A stretch of 64,000 nucleotides of DNA from Sphingomonas sp. HMP9 (GCF_013374115.1 NZ_AP022673.1:2628001-2692000), one strand, 5' to 3'. Shown: positions 51,125 to 61,305, counted from the first letter of the stretch. Program-made: numbers and translations. The notes: a model not told the origin generated them from the sequence alone.

Positions 51125-51792
51125 GCCGGGGTGGCTCCGGCGGGCATGTCCGCGTCCTGACCGCGCGCAAGCGAACCGCGCAGTCGACGCGCTGGCTCGA
51201 ACGCCAGTTGAACGATCCCTATGTGAAGCGCGCCAAGGCCGACGGCTATCGCAGCCGCGCCGCCTACAAGCTGATCGAGCTCGACGAGCGGTTCGAATTG
51301 ATCCGCGGATCCAAGCGCGTGGTCGATCTGGGGATCGCGCCGGGCGGCTGGGCGCAGGTGATCCGGCGGCGGATCCCCAAGGCGTCGGTAGTCGGGATCG
51401 ATCTGCTCCCAGTCGATCCGATCGAAGGCGTGACGATCTTCGAGATGGATTTTCTCGACGATGCGGCGCCGGGCAAGTTGATCGAGGCGCTCGGCGGCGC
51501 GCCGGACCTGGTGCTGTCGGATATGGCCGCGAATACGGTAGGGCATCCGCAGACCGATGCGCTCAGGACGATGGCGCTGGTCGAGACCGCGCTTCACTTT
51601 GCGTGCGAAGTGCTCGAGCCGGGCGGCACGTTCGTGTCGAAGGTGTTCGCGGGGGGCGCCGATTCCGAGCTGGTCGCGGAGATGAAGCGGAACTTCAAGA
51701 CGGTGAAGCATGCCAAGCCACCGGCGAGCCGGAAGGGCTCGGTCGAGTGGTTCGTGGTGGCGCAGGGGTTTAAAGGCCGAGACCCGAAATAG
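51121..51792 (+). CDS. rlmE: 23S rRNA 2'-O-methyltransferase RlmE (FtsJ)
   Basis: The 223-aa protein shows the FtsJ pattern YRSRAAYKLIELDERFELI with the catalytic lysine, VVDLGIAPGGWAQVI (SAM binding), VLSDMAANTVGHPQTD with the catalytic aspartate, and GGTFVSKVF with lysine. It methylates the 2'-O of U2552 in 23S rRNA during 50S assembly. The ATG overlaps the ppx stop, giving translational coupling. Confidence 0.95.
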   Translation: MSRGGSGGHVRVLTARKRTAQSTRWLERQLNDPYVKRAKADGYRSRAAYKLIELDERFELIRGSKRVVDLGIAPGGWAQVIRRRIPKASVVGIDLLPVDPIEGVTIFEMDFLDDAAPGKLIEALGGAPDLVLSDMAANTVGHPQTDALRTMALVETALHFACEVLEPGGTFVSKVFAGGADSELVAEMKRNFKTVKHAKPPASRKGSVEWFVVAQGFKGRDPK

Positions 51793-51916
51793 CATAGCTA
51801 TTTCGGACTGGTCGACAGCCCGGCCAGCGTCGCGCAGAGACGACTGACGACGCGGCTTCGCCGCGGCGCTCTGCCTCCGGGTGATACCAGACGCACCGGC
51901 TCGTCACAAAGCGTGT

Positions 51917-51962
51917 GTCCCCGCGAAGGCGGGGGCACAGTCTGGGCACCCGCCTTCGCGGG
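51917..51962. repeat. REP-like palindrome
   Basis: CCCCGCGAAGGCGGG and CCCGCCTTCGCGGG form an inverted repeat of 14 bp with a loop of about 18 bases. This CGAAGGCGGG-type palindrome is widespread between genes in sphingomonads. It lies in the 390-bp space after rlmE, which has no gene. Confidence 0.75.
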
Positions 51963-52046
51963 AGAACAAAGGGGCGGGACCCGCTTTGCATCTGCCTTCT
52001 CCCACCCAAGGCAAACGGTGCGTCCCTCTACGGAAACCTGATAACG

Positions 52047-52079
52047 AAAAAGCCCGCGGACCTGGGTCCACGGGCTTTT
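52047..52079. terminator. bidirectional terminator between rlmE and rpoZ
   Basis: Arms AGCCCGCGGACC (52051-52062) and GGTCCACGGGCT (52065-52076) pair with one mismatch. An A-run on the left (TTTTT on the minus strand) and TTTT on the right make it usable in both directions. It lies downstream of rpoZ (minus) and rlmE (plus). Confidence 0.85.
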
Positions 52080-52185
52080 CTAAGTCCTGCGCCGCAGCGA
52101 AGCCGCGTCGTCGGTCGGGCTGTGCCCGCCGGCCGGCATTCGCCTGATCGCCGTCCAACGCGTGCGTTGGTCGGCTGGCTCATGC

Positions 52186-52530
52186 TTACCCTTCGTAATC
52201 CGCACCCAGATTCTGGTTCCGCGGCGGTGCAGCGGCGGTCAGGCGGAGCGCTTCGGCCGAAGCAGCCAGGCTGCCCACGGCATCGACCTCGTCGTCGTCG
52301 TCGACGCGAACCTTCTGCAGGCCCTGGATGACCTGTTCCTTGAGATGCGCCGGCTTGACGTTCTCGTCTGCGATCTCGCGCAACGCGACGACCGGGTTTT
52401 TGTCGCGGTCGCGGTCGAGCGTCAGTTCGGCGCCGCCCGAAATCTGGCGCGCACGCTGGGCCGCGAACAACACCAGGTCGAACCGGTTGGGGATCTTGTC
52501 GACACAATCCTCGACGGTAACGCGCGCCAT
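52186..52530 (-). CDS. rpoZ: RNA polymerase omega subunit
   Basis: The 114-aa protein begins [20 protein letters not shown] then [19 protein letters not shown], the omega signature, and continues with [17 protein letters not shown]. It promotes assembly and stability of RNA polymerase by clamping beta-prime. The C-terminal tail is acidic then alanine-rich, as in other alphaproteobacteria. It is monocistronic with the terminator at 52047-52079. Confidence 0.96.
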   Translation of the reverse strand: MARVTVEDCVDKIPNRFDLVLFAAQRARQISGGAELTLDRDRDKNPVVALREIADENVKPAHLKEQVIQGLQKVRVDDDDEVDAVGSLAASAEALRLTAAAPPRNQNLGADYEG

Positions 52531-52659
52531 GCGGCTTCCTTCGTAACAACGATAGAATGAGAATGCGTCGCCTACGGGCGGTGGCTCGCAAAGTCAATGA
52601 AATGCGCGGATCGGCGTCCTAGGTTGCCACACACGCGCGCCGTGTCCATCACGCGCGCC

Positions 52660-53820
52660 ATGGATGACCCCGCAGACCAGCCGACGTTCACCGTCGACGG
52701 CAACCAGTTGACGCTCCTCGATACCGGCCCCCGCCGCCTCGACGCGGTGCTCGCGCTGATCGATGGCGCCGAGCGAACCCTGCGCATACTCTATTACATC
52801 TACGCCGACGACGAGTCCGGGAAGCGCGTCAACGCCGCGCTCATTGCGGCCGCCAAGCGCGGGGTCGACGTCGCGCTGATCGTCGACGGGTTCGGCAGCG
52901 ACGATGCGCCCCACGCGTTCTTCGAACCACTCGAAGCCGCCAACGTGTCGGTATGCCGGTTCTCCGCACGGTTCGGCCGTCGCTATCTGCTCCGCAACCA
53001 CCAAAAGCTTGCGCTCGCCGACGAAGCGCGGATCATCATCGGCGGTTTCAATATCGAGGACGATTATTTCGGGACTGCCGCGGAGCAGGCCTGGCGCGAC
53101 CTGGGTTTGCTGGTCGAGGGACCGGCGGCGGGGCGGCTGGCGGGGTATTTCGATGCGTTGAAGGACTGGATTCACGAGCCGAAGGGCAAGCTACGCCGGC
53201 TGAACGCTGCGCTGTCGCACTGGAGCGAGACCAAGGGCGCGACGCGGTGGCTGATCGGCGGCCCGACGCGCAAGCTGTCGCCCTGGGCCCGCGCGGTGCG
53301 CGACGACATGCGCCGCGGGCGGCGGATCGACATCATCGCCGGGTATTTCACGCCAAGCCCCGCGCTGCTGCGTCGGCTCGACAAGGCGGGGCGACGCCAA
53401 GCCGACGTCCGGGTCGTCACGGCGAGCAAATCGGACAACAACGCGACGATCGCTGCCGCGCGGTTCACTTATGCGGGGCTGTTGCGCAAAGGCGTGCGCC
53501 TGTTCGAGTACCAGCCGACCAAGCTTCACACGAAGCTCTACGTGATCGATGATGCAGTCCATATCGGGTCGGCGAACTTCGACATGCGCAGCCTGTTCAT
53601 CAACCTCGAACTGATGCTGCGGATCGAGGATGCGGCGTTCGCTGCGCATGTCCGCGGGTATATCGATGGCGAAGTGGCGAAATCGACCGAGGTGACCAAG
53701 GCACTGTATCAGGCAAACACCGGCTGGGTGCAGCGGATCAAGCAGTTCGGGGCGTATTTCGTGGTGGCGGTGGTGGACCCGAGCCTGTCGCGTGGACTGA
53801 ATTTCGGGATCGACGAGTAA
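52660..53820 (+). CDS. phospholipase D-family / cardiolipin synthase-like protein
   Basis: From ATG 52660 the 386-aa protein has two HKD motifs: RNHQKLALADEARIIIGGFN near residue 123 and KLHTKLYVIDDAVHIGSANF near residue 289. This is the usual pattern for cardiolipin synthases, which join two phosphatidylglycerols. No membrane helix is evident at the N-terminus, so it resembles the ClsB/ClsC-type soluble branch. A longer frame to 52597 lacks support. The substrate is not proven by sequence. Confidence 0.88.
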   Translation: MDDPADQPTFTVDGNQLTLLDTGPRRLDAVLALIDGAERTLRILYYIYADDESGKRVNAALIAAAKRGVDVALIVDGFGSDDAPHAFFEPLEAANVSVCRFSARFGRRYLLRNHQKLALADEARIIIGGFNIEDDYFGTAAEQAWRDLGLLVEGPAAGRLAGYFDALKDWIHEPKGKLRRLNAALSHWSETKGATRWLIGGPTRKLSPWARAVRDDMRRGRRIDIIAGYFTPSPALLRRLDKAGRRQADVRVVTASKSDNNATIAAARFTYAGLLRKGVRLFEYQPTKLHTKLYVIDDAVHIGSANFDMRSLFINLELMLRIEDAAFAAHVRGYIDGEVAKSTEVTKALYQANTGWVQRIKQFGAYFVVAVVDPSLSRGLNFGIDE

Positions 53821-54017
53821 GCGGCGCTAGGACGCGACCTGTTCGATCATCGCGCCAGCCTGATCGACGACTTTCACGACGGGTTCGCCAGCGCGCCCCG
53901 CGCCGACGGCAAAGCCGCCATTGGACGGGTTCGGCTCTCTAGCCGACCCGCCGGCCGGGCCTGACGCTGCGCCCCGCTATCGCTTTGCGCATCGGCGCGA
54001 GCGTGGGCGCGCTTGCG

Positions 54018-54631
54018 TCAGTCCTTCCACGCCCAATACAGTTGCGCTGGCGGTACGTTCCACCACTCCATGTCGTGATCGATCGATTCGAAATGCGGAG
54101 TCAAAAAGTCCTTCACCTTCGGCGAGAACTGATAGACCAGGAACGCGCCGCCGGTCCGCAGAACCGAATGGGTCGCCGTCGCGATCGCCGGGCCGACGCC
54201 TGGGGCAGCGTCGAAAATGGAAGCCCCGACAGCACGTAATCCGCCTTCTCGAAGCCGTGGTCGGCGACGATCGTCTCGACCTCGTCCGCCGATCCCAGCA
54301 CCGCGAAGAAGCGTGGGTCGGTAATCGTGTGGCGCAGATACTGGATGAACTCTGGGTTCGTATCGATCACCACCAGCTTGGCATCGGGCGCCATGCGGTC
54401 GAGGATCGGACGGCAGAACGTGCCGACGCCCGGCCCGTATTCGACGAACAATTTGCAATTCGCCCAGTCGACCGGCCCTAGCATCTTGCGAATGAGCTTG
54501 TCCGACGACGGCACGATGGACCCGACCATCACCGGGTGTTTCAGGAACCCTGAAAAGAACATCTGCCACGGGGACGGCACGCCGGCGGGTCGGCTGCGTG
54601 CACGCCGGGTGGCGGTGGTCGAACTGGGCAT
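54018..54631 (-). pseudogene. phospholipid N-methyltransferase-like protein, one-base frameshift
   Basis: From ATG 54631 the frame encodes MFFSGFLKHPVMVGSIVPSS, LFVEYGPGVGTFCRPILDRM (SAM motif I), VVIDTNPEFIQYL and YVLSGLPFSTL. It then breaks at a short C-run near 54206. With one more C the frame would continue PPGVGPAIATATHSVLRTGG, AFLVYQFSPKV and end at 54018 (about 205 aa). The pattern fits PmtA-type or related class I methyltransferases acting on membrane lipids. Because the second part is well conserved and the error is in a homopolymer, a sequencing error or a very recent mutation are both possible. Confidence 0.7.
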
Positions 54632-54823
54632 CGCGTTCCTTACGGTCAGGGGTCCCGCACGCTGGCGAGGCTTTGGCCCTCCCGTCGCACGAATTCCGAA
54701 CGCGTTTCAAGGGGCGGGGGTTGCATCGGGCGACGAACCGAAGCGCAAGTCGTGCTGCGTCAAGTGGTTCCGCCCGCCTTACCGCCGCTTTGCCAAGCGT
54801 ACTGCATCGCTTAAGCACGGACC

Positions 54824-55147
54824 ATGAACGACGATCGTACAGGACAGATAGCGGTAGTTTTCGTGTCGATCCGTAACGACGCGGACGCCGCCGGCTATGG
54901 CGAAGCCGCCGTGGCCATGGACGCGCTGGCCGCGACGCAGTCCGGCTATCGTGGCGTCGACAGCGCGCGCGACGCGGGCGGCATGGGGATCACCGTAAGT
55001 TACTGGGCCGACGATGCTGCGGCGATCGCCTGGCGCGACCACCCCGAGCACACGGCGATTCGCGAGCGCGGGCGGGCGCTTTGGTACGACAGCTATTCGG
55101 TCAACGTCACGCGGATCGAGCGTGCCTATGCATGGTCACGGCCATGA
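54824..55147 (+). CDS. antibiotic-biosynthesis-monooxygenase (ABM) domain protein
   Basis: The 107-aa protein has the ABM ferredoxin-like fold pattern: IAVVFVSIRNDADAAGYGEA, MDALAATQSGYRGVDSARDA, GITVSYWADDAAAIAWRDHP and EHTAIRERGRALWYDSYSVN. Members are small dimeric monooxygenase-like or haem-handling proteins, often annotated as unknown stress enzymes. Its stop overlaps the start of the MFS gene (ATGA), so they are coupled. Confidence 0.85.
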   Translation: MNDDRTGQIAVVFVSIRNDADAAGYGEAAVAMDALAATQSGYRGVDSARDAGGMGITVSYWADDAAAIAWRDHPEHTAIRERGRALWYDSYSVNVTRIERAYAWSRP

Positions 55148-56454
55148 TCGGCTCGGCGACCGAGGGCCCGAAGATCGACCGCCGCTTCGCGCTCATGTTC
55201 CTCGTGATGCTGACGATCGCGGCGGGGAATACCGCGCTGCAATCGGTCCTGCCGGCGCTCGGGCGATCGCTTGGGGTCGCCGACAGCGCGGTGGCGGCGG
55301 CGTTCTCGGTGTCGGCCCTGCTGTGGGTGATCGCCGCGCCCTTCTGGGCGAACCGATCGGACAAGCACGGCCGGCGCGCGATGATCCTGCTCGGCGTCGG
55401 CGGGTTCAGCGTTTCGCTGACATTGTGCGGCGTGTTCCTGCTCGCCGGGATCAACGCGTGGGTCGGCGGCACGACCGCGTTCCTGTGCTTCATCGGCGGC
55501 CGACTGATCTACGGCACGTTCGGTGCGGCCGCCCCGCCCGCCGTGCAGGCGCTCGTCGCGGGCGAAACGACACGCGAGGAACGCACCAAGGCGCTGACCT
55601 TGCTGGCCTCGGCGTTCGGGCTTGGCACGATATTGGGGCCGGCGATTGCACCGTATCTGATCCTTGGTTCGATCGGCGGGGTCGAGATCGGACTGGCGGG
55701 CCCGGCGTTCCTGTTCGCGGTGTTCGGCGTCGCCGTGTGGATCACGGTGCGGCGGATGCTGCCCGACGACAAGATCATAGCCCCGCACGAGACGCACGGC
55801 GCGAGTTCGGCCTACCCCTCGATCGGTGGAGCGCCAACCGGCGCTTCGGTCGCCGCCGCAACCGGATCGCATGTCGAGCATGTCGGCTACACCGATCCGC
55901 GAATCCGCGCGTGGATGATCGCCGGGCTGGTGATGGGGCATGCTCAGGCGATGACGGGGCAGGCGATCGGCTTCCTCGTGATCGACCGCCTCCACCTTGC
56001 GCCTGCGCTTGCACTGGAGCCGACCGGCATCGTCCTGATGATGGGCGCCGGCGCCGCGCTGCTCGCGCAATGGGGCATCATCCCGCGCTTGAACATGAGC
56101 CCGCGGCACCTTGTCCTTACCGGGCTCGTGCTGGCGGCGGCCGGCACCGCGCTGACCGGAATCGCAACGTCGCTATACGGGATCGCGACGGCCTATGCGT
56201 TGGCCAGCCTCGGCTTCGGCTTTACCCGACCGGGGTTCACGGCAGGGTCGTCGCTGGCGGTTGGCGCAAGCGCACAAGGATCGGTCGCAGGCAAGGTGAC
56301 GAGCATCAACGGCGCAAGCTTCGTGCTGGGGCCGTCGATTGGCGTCGGCCTGTACGAAGCGCAACACTCGCTTCCCTATCTGGTCGCGGGCGCGGCATGC
56401 GTCATGATGATCGCGTATGCCTGGGCGGCACTGAAAGATGCGCAAGACGGTTAG
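55144..56454 (+). CDS. MFS transporter
   Basis: The 436-aa protein has about 12 membrane segments, including FALMFLVMLTIAAGNTALQS, the loop-2 signature FWANRSDKHGRRAMILLG and a second half beginning IRAWMIAGLVMGHAQAM. Loop 2 (GxxADRxGRR-like) marks it as a major facilitator superfamily drug- or solute-efflux protein. It is translationally coupled to the ABM gene, and both may serve detoxification. The substrate is unknown. Confidence 0.9.
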   Translation: MIGSATEGPKIDRRFALMFLVMLTIAAGNTALQSVLPALGRSLGVADSAVAAAFSVSALLWVIAAPFWANRSDKHGRRAMILLGVGGFSVSLTLCGVFLLAGINAWVGGTTAFLCFIGGRLIYGTFGAAAPPAVQALVAGETTREERTKALTLLASAFGLGTILGPAIAPYLILGSIGGVEIGLAGPAFLFAVFGVAVWITVRRMLPDDKIIAPHETHGASSAYPSIGGAPTGASVAAATGSHVEHVGYTDPRIRAWMIAGLVMGHAQAMTGQAIGFLVIDRLHLAPALALEPTGIVLMMGAGAALLAQWGIIPRLNMSPRHLVLTGLVLAAAGTALTGIATSLYGIATAYALASLGFGFTRPGFTAGSSLAVGASAQGSVAGKVTSINGASFVLGPSIGVGLYEAQHSLPYLVAGAACVMMIAYAWAALKDAQDG

Positions 56455-56545
56455 GCTGGACGATCCCAGTACCCGTCCAGGACGCACGCATCACAGTGAT
56501 GCGCGCGTCCTCCAGCCCGTCAAATCGTCGACGCGTTCCGATCCG

Positions 56546-56824
56546 CTACTTTGCAGAGGCAGCGACACAGTACACAAGCACCGGAACGCCGATCAGCAGT
56601 ATCATCAATAACAGGTGTATCTGAAGCAGCCGGTTCAGCCATGTCGGCTGCTCGCCGGAGTGCTCCTCCTCCGTCCGAAGATCCTCGACGACCTCCATGT
56701 CGAATGTATTCGAAAAGAAATGCCTGGGGCGCATCCGCAAGAAAGGTTGCGGCGAATTAGCGTGATCGTGCAGGTCTGGGCTCGCCGGTGAGTTGTCGCC
56801 GGATTTTGACACAGGGTCTGACAT
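56546..56824 (-). CDS. small single-pass membrane protein
   Basis: The 92-aa protein has a polar, acidic N-terminal part (DMEVVEDLRTEEEHSGEQPT) and one C-terminal membrane helix (IHLLLMILLIGVPVLVYCVA). The N-terminal region is probably cytoplasmic. It has no recognised family. It is isolated, converging with the MFS gene. Confidence 0.5.
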   Translation of the reverse strand: MSDPVSKSGDNSPASPDLHDHANSPQPFLRMRPRHFFSNTFDMEVVEDLRTEEEHSGEQPTWLNRLLQIHLLLMILLIGVPVLVYCVAASAK

Positions 56825-57160
56825 GGCGTGGTTTCCGTTTACTCGAGATCATGGGCGCGCAGAGCACGTCCCAAAGGTCAGATCGAATAAAGCCCGAACT
56901 CAAGCGGCCGATAGCCGCGAGTCCGGGCTAACCACGTGCGGCGAGCTGCCCGGCATGGTCGCGGAAACGCTTATATGTCGCAGGAGCGTACATGAACGTT
57001 ACATCGGGGTCATGCTCCGTAATGTCAACACGTGGCGACCGGGGCGAGGATAGTCGTTAGACCGCTCGCACGTGCGTATCGCGAATACGTAAAGGCTCCT
57101 CTCCAATGCGGCAGACGGGTGGCACTCACGCAGCGCAATCGGCCGGGATCCGTCTCGCGC
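56825..57160. other. non-coding interval, nothing recognised
   Basis: The 336 bases between a small membrane-protein gene and the DUF1348 gene contain short open frames without ribosome binding sites or recognisable products. I see no RNA gene and no clear repeat. A promoter for the minus-strand membrane-protein gene is probably here, but no strong hexamers stand out. Confidence 0.4.
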
Positions 57161-57625
57161 TCAGAGGTCGAGGTCGCTCAACGATGGGTGATCGTCGGGG
57201 CGGCGACCGAGCGGCCAATGGAACTTGCGATCGCCTTCCGAGATCGGATGATCGTTGATCGAGGCGATGCGGCGGGCCATCAGCCCGGCATCGTCGAACT
57301 CCCAATTTTCGTTACCGTAGGACCGGAACCAAGCGCCGCTATCGTCGTGCCACTCATAGGCGAACCGCACGGCGATCCTGTTGCCGTCCTGCACCCAGAC
57401 TTCCTTGATGAGGCGATAGTCCAGTTCCTTCGCCCATTTGCGCGTCAGGAAGGCGACGATCGCATCGCGGCCGGTCAGGAACTGATCGCGGTTCCGCCAG
57501 ACGCTGTCGAGCGTATAGGCCAGCGACACCTTTGCGGGATCGCGACTGTTCCATGCATCCTCGGCCATGCGCGCCTTCTGCGCAGCGGTCGCATGGGTAA
57601 ATGGCGGTAGTGGAGGTCGAGACAT
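57161..57625 (-). CDS. DUF1348 (NTF2-like) protein
   Basis: From ATG 57625 the 154-aa protein contains [60 protein letters not shown] and [20 protein letters not shown], the DUF1348 signature within the nuclear transport factor 2 fold. Members are cone-shaped proteins of unknown substrate. I excluded 13 upstream codons that lack a ribosome binding site. Confidence 0.9.
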   Translation of the reverse strand: MSRPPLPPFTHATAAQKARMAEDAWNSRDPAKVSLAYTLDSVWRNRDQFLTGRDAIVAFLTRKWAKELDYRLIKEVWVQDGNRIAVRFAYEWHDDSGAWFRSYGNENWEFDDAGLMARRIASINDHPISEGDRKFHWPLGRRPDDHPSLSDLDL

Positions 57626-57720
57626 GGCAGCACCTGCAGGCGAGTTCGTACCGAACGGTACCATGGTTGATCTAACGCGAAGGGGCCGGTCGCACGCCCA
57701 TCGGTCGCGTCATCGTCGAT

Positions 57721-57751
57721 GCTCCCACCCAGGCAGCAACTGGGTGGGAGC
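57721..57751. terminator. perfect 12-bp hairpin downstream of CDC48
   Basis: GCTCCCACCCAG (57721-57732) and CTGGGTGGGAGC (57740-57751) form a perfect stem around a 7-nt loop, 29 bases after the CDC48 stop. There is no T-run on either strand, so it may be a terminator assisted by other factors or an mRNA-stabilising hairpin. Confidence 0.6.
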
Positions 57752-57779
57752 CGTCCTTCCATGCCTCAAAGAACGCGAT

Positions 57780-60053
57780 TTAGTCGTCCGTCTTCTTGGG
57801 GAAGGCGAAGCCGAGCGGCTGGATTGCCGTCGCATCCTGCTTCAGGCGGGCCGCCATCTGTTCGTACTCGCGTTCGGTTTCCGGGGTCACGCTGGCGCGG
57901 GACTCCTTCAGGGCGCCTTCGAAGTCGGCCATCGTCACGTCGGTCGAGTCGATCGACCTACGCAATGCAACCAGGCCCGCGCGACGAACGACGTCCTCCA
58001 GGTCAGCGCCGGAGAACCGGTCGGTACGGTCGGCGAGGCGGTCGAGATCGACGTCGGATGCGAGCGGCATCTTCTGGGTCTGGATGCCGAGTATGCGGCG
58101 GCGGCCGGCTTTGTCGGGGACGCCGACATAGACGAGCTCGTCGAACCGGCCCGGGCGTAGCAACGCCGGGTCGATCAGGTTCGGGCGGTTGGTCGCGCCG
58201 ATCACGACGACCGACTGCAACTCCTCCAGTCCGTCCATCTCGGCCAGGATCGTGTTGACGACGCGCTCGGTCACCTGCGGCTCGCCTGCGCCGCTGCCGC
58301 GTGCCGGCACCAGCGAATCAAGCTCGTCGATGAAGATCACGCACGGCGCCACCTGACGTGCGCGCTGGAACAGCCGGGCGATCTGCTGTTCGCTCTCGCC
58401 ATACCATTTGCTGAGCAGGTCGGACGATTTGGTGGCGATGAAGTTCGCCTCCGCCTCGCGCGCGACCGCCTTCGCCAGCAGCGTCTTGCCGGTGCCGGGG
58501 GGGCCGTACAGCAGGAAGCCCTTGGCAGGCCGGATGCCGAGGCGTCGGAACGCATCGGGGTTCTTGAGCGGCAGTTCGACGCCTTCCTTCAGCCGCATCT
58601 GCGCATCGTCGAGCCCGCCGACGTCTTCCCAACGCACCGTTGGCGCCTGGACCATGACCTCGCGCATCGCCGATGGCTGGACGCGCTTCAACGCTCCCAG
58701 GAAATCCTCGCGCGTGACCGACAATTCGTCGAGCACATCTGGCGGGATGGTCCGCTCTTCGAGATTGAGCTTGGGCATGATCCGGCGGACCGCCTCGATC
58801 GCCGCCTCGCGAGTCAGCGCGGCAAGATCGGCGCCGACGAAGCCGTAGGTGGTGCGCGACAGCTCATCCAGATCGACACGGTCGCCAAGCGGCATGCCAC
58901 GCGTGTGGATGCCGAGAATCTCTCGCCGGCCACGCTCGTCCGGCACGCCGACGACGATCTCGCGATCGAACCGGCCGGGGCGGCGAAGGGCTTCGTCGAT
59001 CGCCTCGGGGCGATTGGTCGCCGCGATCACGACGAGGTTCGCCCGCGATTCGATGCCGTCCATCAGCGTCAGCAGCTGCGCGACGAGGCGCTTTTCCGCC
59101 TCGCCCGACACCTGGCCACGCTTTGGCGCGATCGAATCGATCTCGTCGATAAACACGATCGAAGGCGCTGCCTTGGCCGCTTCCTCGAACACTTCTCGAA
59201 GGCGTGATTCGGATTCACCATACGCCGAGCCCATGATTTCAGGCCCGTTGATCAGGAAGAACTGCGCGTCGGACTCGTTGGCGACGGCGCGCGCGAGACG
59301 CGTCTTGCCGGTACCGGGCGGGCCATGCAGCAACACGCCCTTGGGCGGATCAACGCCCAGCCGCTGGAACAACTCAGGATAGCGCAGCGGCAGCTCGACC
59401 ATCTCGCGCAGCTGGTCAATCGTCTGCGCCATGCCGCCGATATCGTCATAGGTGACGTCGGCGCGACGCGCGGCCTGCGGCTCCTCATATTCGGAGCGCA
59501 GTTCGATCTCGGTATTCTCGTCGATGTGCACCACGCCCTTGGGGCTGGCGGCGATCACTGCGAGACGAATTTCCTGCAGCGCGTACGCCGGGGCATTCAT
59601 GAATTGCTGGACGTTGGGCGGCATGTTGCCGACGCGCTGATGCCCCGCGGTCGCGACGATATCGCCTTGGCAGATCGGCCGACCAAGGAAGGTGCGCTTG
59701 AGCGCGTTGGTCGAACCCTGGAGGCGAAGGTTCTGCTGCGCCGGCGCGAACACGACGCGGGTCGCGGGCTTCGACTCGGCCTTGCGCACCTCGACGAAAT
59801 CGCCCGAGCCGACGCCGGCATTGGCGCGCTGGAGGCCATCGAGGCGGAGGATGTCGAGACCCTCGTCCTCCGGATACGGACCGACGGCGCGTGCTGGCGT
59901 GTTCTGCTTGCCGAGGATTTCGATGACGTCGCCCTCGCCGATGCCGAGCGTCGCCATCAGTGCACGGGGCAGATGCGCCAGACCGCGGCCGCTGTCTTCG
60001 GGACGCGCGTTGGCGACCTGGATTTTGCGCGTGGGAATTTCGCTATCGGCCAT
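57780..60053 (-). CDS. CDC48/VCP-type double AAA+ ATPase
   Basis: The 757-aa protein has an N-terminal double-psi barrel ([20 protein letters not shown]) and second N-domain (to about 190). A D1 AAA module follows (GPPGTGK near 244; [15 protein letters not shown]), then a D2 AAA module (GPPGTGK near 518; [15 protein letters not shown]). The SRH motifs [19 protein letters not shown] and [20 protein letters not shown] are both present. This is the full architecture of eukaryotic p97 and archaeal CDC48, an unfoldase that extracts proteins from complexes. Its bacterial targets are unknown. It is monocistronic. Confidence 0.95.
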   Translation of the reverse strand: MADSEIPTRKIQVANARPEDSGRGLAHLPRALMATLGIGEGDVIEILGKQNTPARAVGPYPEDEGLDILRLDGLQRANAGVGSGDFVEVRKAESKPATRVVFAPAQQNLRLQGSTNALKRTFLGRPICQGDIVATAGHQRVGNMPPNVQQFMNAPAYALQEIRLAVIAASPKGVVHIDENTEIELRSEYEEPQAARRADVTYDDIGGMAQTIDQLREMVELPLRYPELFQRLGVDPPKGVLLHGPPGTGKTRLARAVANESDAQFFLINGPEIMGSAYGESESRLREVFEEAAKAAPSIVFIDEIDSIAPKRGQVSGEAEKRLVAQLLTLMDGIESRANLVVIAATNRPEAIDEALRRPGRFDREIVVGVPDERGRREILGIHTRGMPLGDRVDLDELSRTTYGFVGADLAALTREAAIEAVRRIMPKLNLEERTIPPDVLDELSVTREDFLGALKRVQPSAMREVMVQAPTVRWEDVGGLDDAQMRLKEGVELPLKNPDAFRRLGIRPAKGFLLYGPPGTGKTLLAKAVAREAEANFIATKSSDLLSKWYGESEQQIARLFQRARQVAPCVIFIDELDSLVPARGSGAGEPQVTERVVNTILAEMDGLEELQSVVVIGATNRPNLIDPALLRPGRFDELVYVGVPDKAGRRRILGIQTQKMPLASDVDLDRLADRTDRFSGADLEDVVRRAGLVALRRSIDSTDVTMADFEGALKESRASVTPETEREYEQMAARLKQDATAIQPLGFAFPKKTDD

Positions 60054-60124
60054 GTCGACTCCATTCGATCTCGTAGCGTCCGAGATAGGAGCCCGGTTCC
60101 AGCCTTGTCAGGGGTTGAAAACAC

Positions 60125-60155
60125 AAAAAAAGGGCCGGCCAATGAAGGCCAGCCC
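60125..60155 (-). terminator. terminator-like hairpin upstream of CDC48
   Basis: GGGCCGGCC (60132-60140) and GGCCAGCCC (60147-60155) pair with one mismatch and are followed on the minus strand by a run of seven T. It lies between the divergent CDC48 and lysR genes, so it could end a short minus-strand transcript from 60156-60318 or antisense transcription from lysR. No protein gene fits there. Confidence 0.5.
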
Positions 60156-60318
60156 ATGAAAGTTTTTAGGAGAGGATGCCTGAAAGGCGAGGTCTTTTTG
60201 CGGCGAGACGGTTCATGTTGCAAGTGCGAAGGGATCAGCTACGATTGCGCTAACTGCAATCGTATGTCTGAATGCGCCAAGCGGTCACCGTTACCAACGT
60301 CGAGTCGAAAGAGGAATC

Positions 60319-61203
60319 ATGCGCAGGCTGCCGCCATTGGGGGCTATCGAGGCGTTCGTGCAGGTCGCGCGGCTGGGGTCGATCAAGGCCGCGGCCGAGG
60401 ATCTGGCGCTGTCCGCGCCTGCACTCAGCCGGCGTGTGCAAAGCCTCGAGCGGTTCATCGCCAAGCCGCTGTTCGCGCGTCGGCATCAGGCGATGGTGCT
60501 GAATGCGGATGGCGAGCGGTTGCTGGCACAGATCGCGCCGGTGCTCGATTCGCTGTCCGACGCCGTTGAATCGCTGACCAGCACGACCGAGGTGCTGCGG
60601 CTACGGCTCGGCATCCTGCCGCTCTATGCGTCGCAGAAGCTGTTTCCGCGGCTTGGCGAGCTGCGCACGTCGCATCCCGAGCTGCACCTCGACATCGATA
60701 CGGCGGCGCATCTGGTGTCGCGGCTCGGCGACGGGCTGGACGCGGTGATCGCTCTGTCGCGCGAGATCGACCCGGCCTTCTATGCGCGGCGGCTCGATCG
60801 CAATTCGGTGTACGTAATCGGCGCGCGTAGCCTGCTGGAGCGCGCCGACCCGGTCGCGCGGCCCGAACAGCTCTCGACGCTGACGGCGCTGGTCCACCGC
60901 GACATGACGGATACGTTCACGGCGTGGCGGACGGCGGCCAAGCTGGACGATATCGAGCCGCTGGCGATAGACCATTTCGATTCCGGCGCGTTGATGCTGG
61001 AGGCGGCGGCGCAAGGCCTCGGTGTCGCGTTCATGCACGCCAGTCATTTCGAGGACGCAAACGATCCGCGACTCGTCCGGCTTTTCGACATTGAAGTGGA
61101 AAGTCCCTACAGCTACTGGTTCGTCTGCCGCCCGCGAGCGTTGCAGACCAAGCCGGTGAAGCTGTTCCACGACTGGCTGATACGGACCGTAGCCGAAGTT
61201 TAA
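60319..61203 (+). CDS. LysR-family transcriptional regulator
   Basis: The 294-aa protein begins MRRLPPLGAIEAFVQVARLG and SIKAAAEDLALSAPALSRRV, QSLERFIAKPLFARRHQ, the LysR winged helix. A periplasmic-binding-protein-like effector domain follows (LRLRLGILPLYASQKLFPRL, VHRDMTDTFTAWRT, ALMLEAAAQGLGVAFMHASH). The shape is that of GcvA-type regulators. It has GAGGAAT upstream of the start. Its targets are unknown; the divergent CDC48 gene is one candidate. Confidence 0.92.
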   Translation: MRRLPPLGAIEAFVQVARLGSIKAAAEDLALSAPALSRRVQSLERFIAKPLFARRHQAMVLNADGERLLAQIAPVLDSLSDAVESLTSTTEVLRLRLGILPLYASQKLFPRLGELRTSHPELHLDIDTAAHLVSRLGDGLDAVIALSREIDPAFYARRLDRNSVYVIGARSLLERADPVARPEQLSTLTALVHRDMTDTFTAWRTAAKLDDIEPLAIDHFDSGALMLEAAAQGLGVAFMHASHFEDANDPRLVRLFDIEVESPYSYWFVCRPRALQTKPVKLFHDWLIRTVAEV

Positions 61204-61305
61204 TCATGCTGGAGTAAACCTACTCCAAACCGGATGTTGTCGACATCATCACGACCGACCATCCCGTTATACTTGGTTCCCATAACATTTTCGGGAGCGA
61301 TCTTG

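Noticed and set aside
55014..56624. Plus-strand frame of 536 codons overlapping the MFS gene
   Set aside because: It is out of frame with clear MFS membrane segments and is Arg/Gly/Ala-rich, typical of a high-GC shadow frame.
60156..60569. Cys-rich frame (MKVFRRGCLKGEV) upstream of lysR
   Set aside because: The early cysteines look interesting, but the frame has no ribosome binding site and no stop before running far into lysR in another frame.
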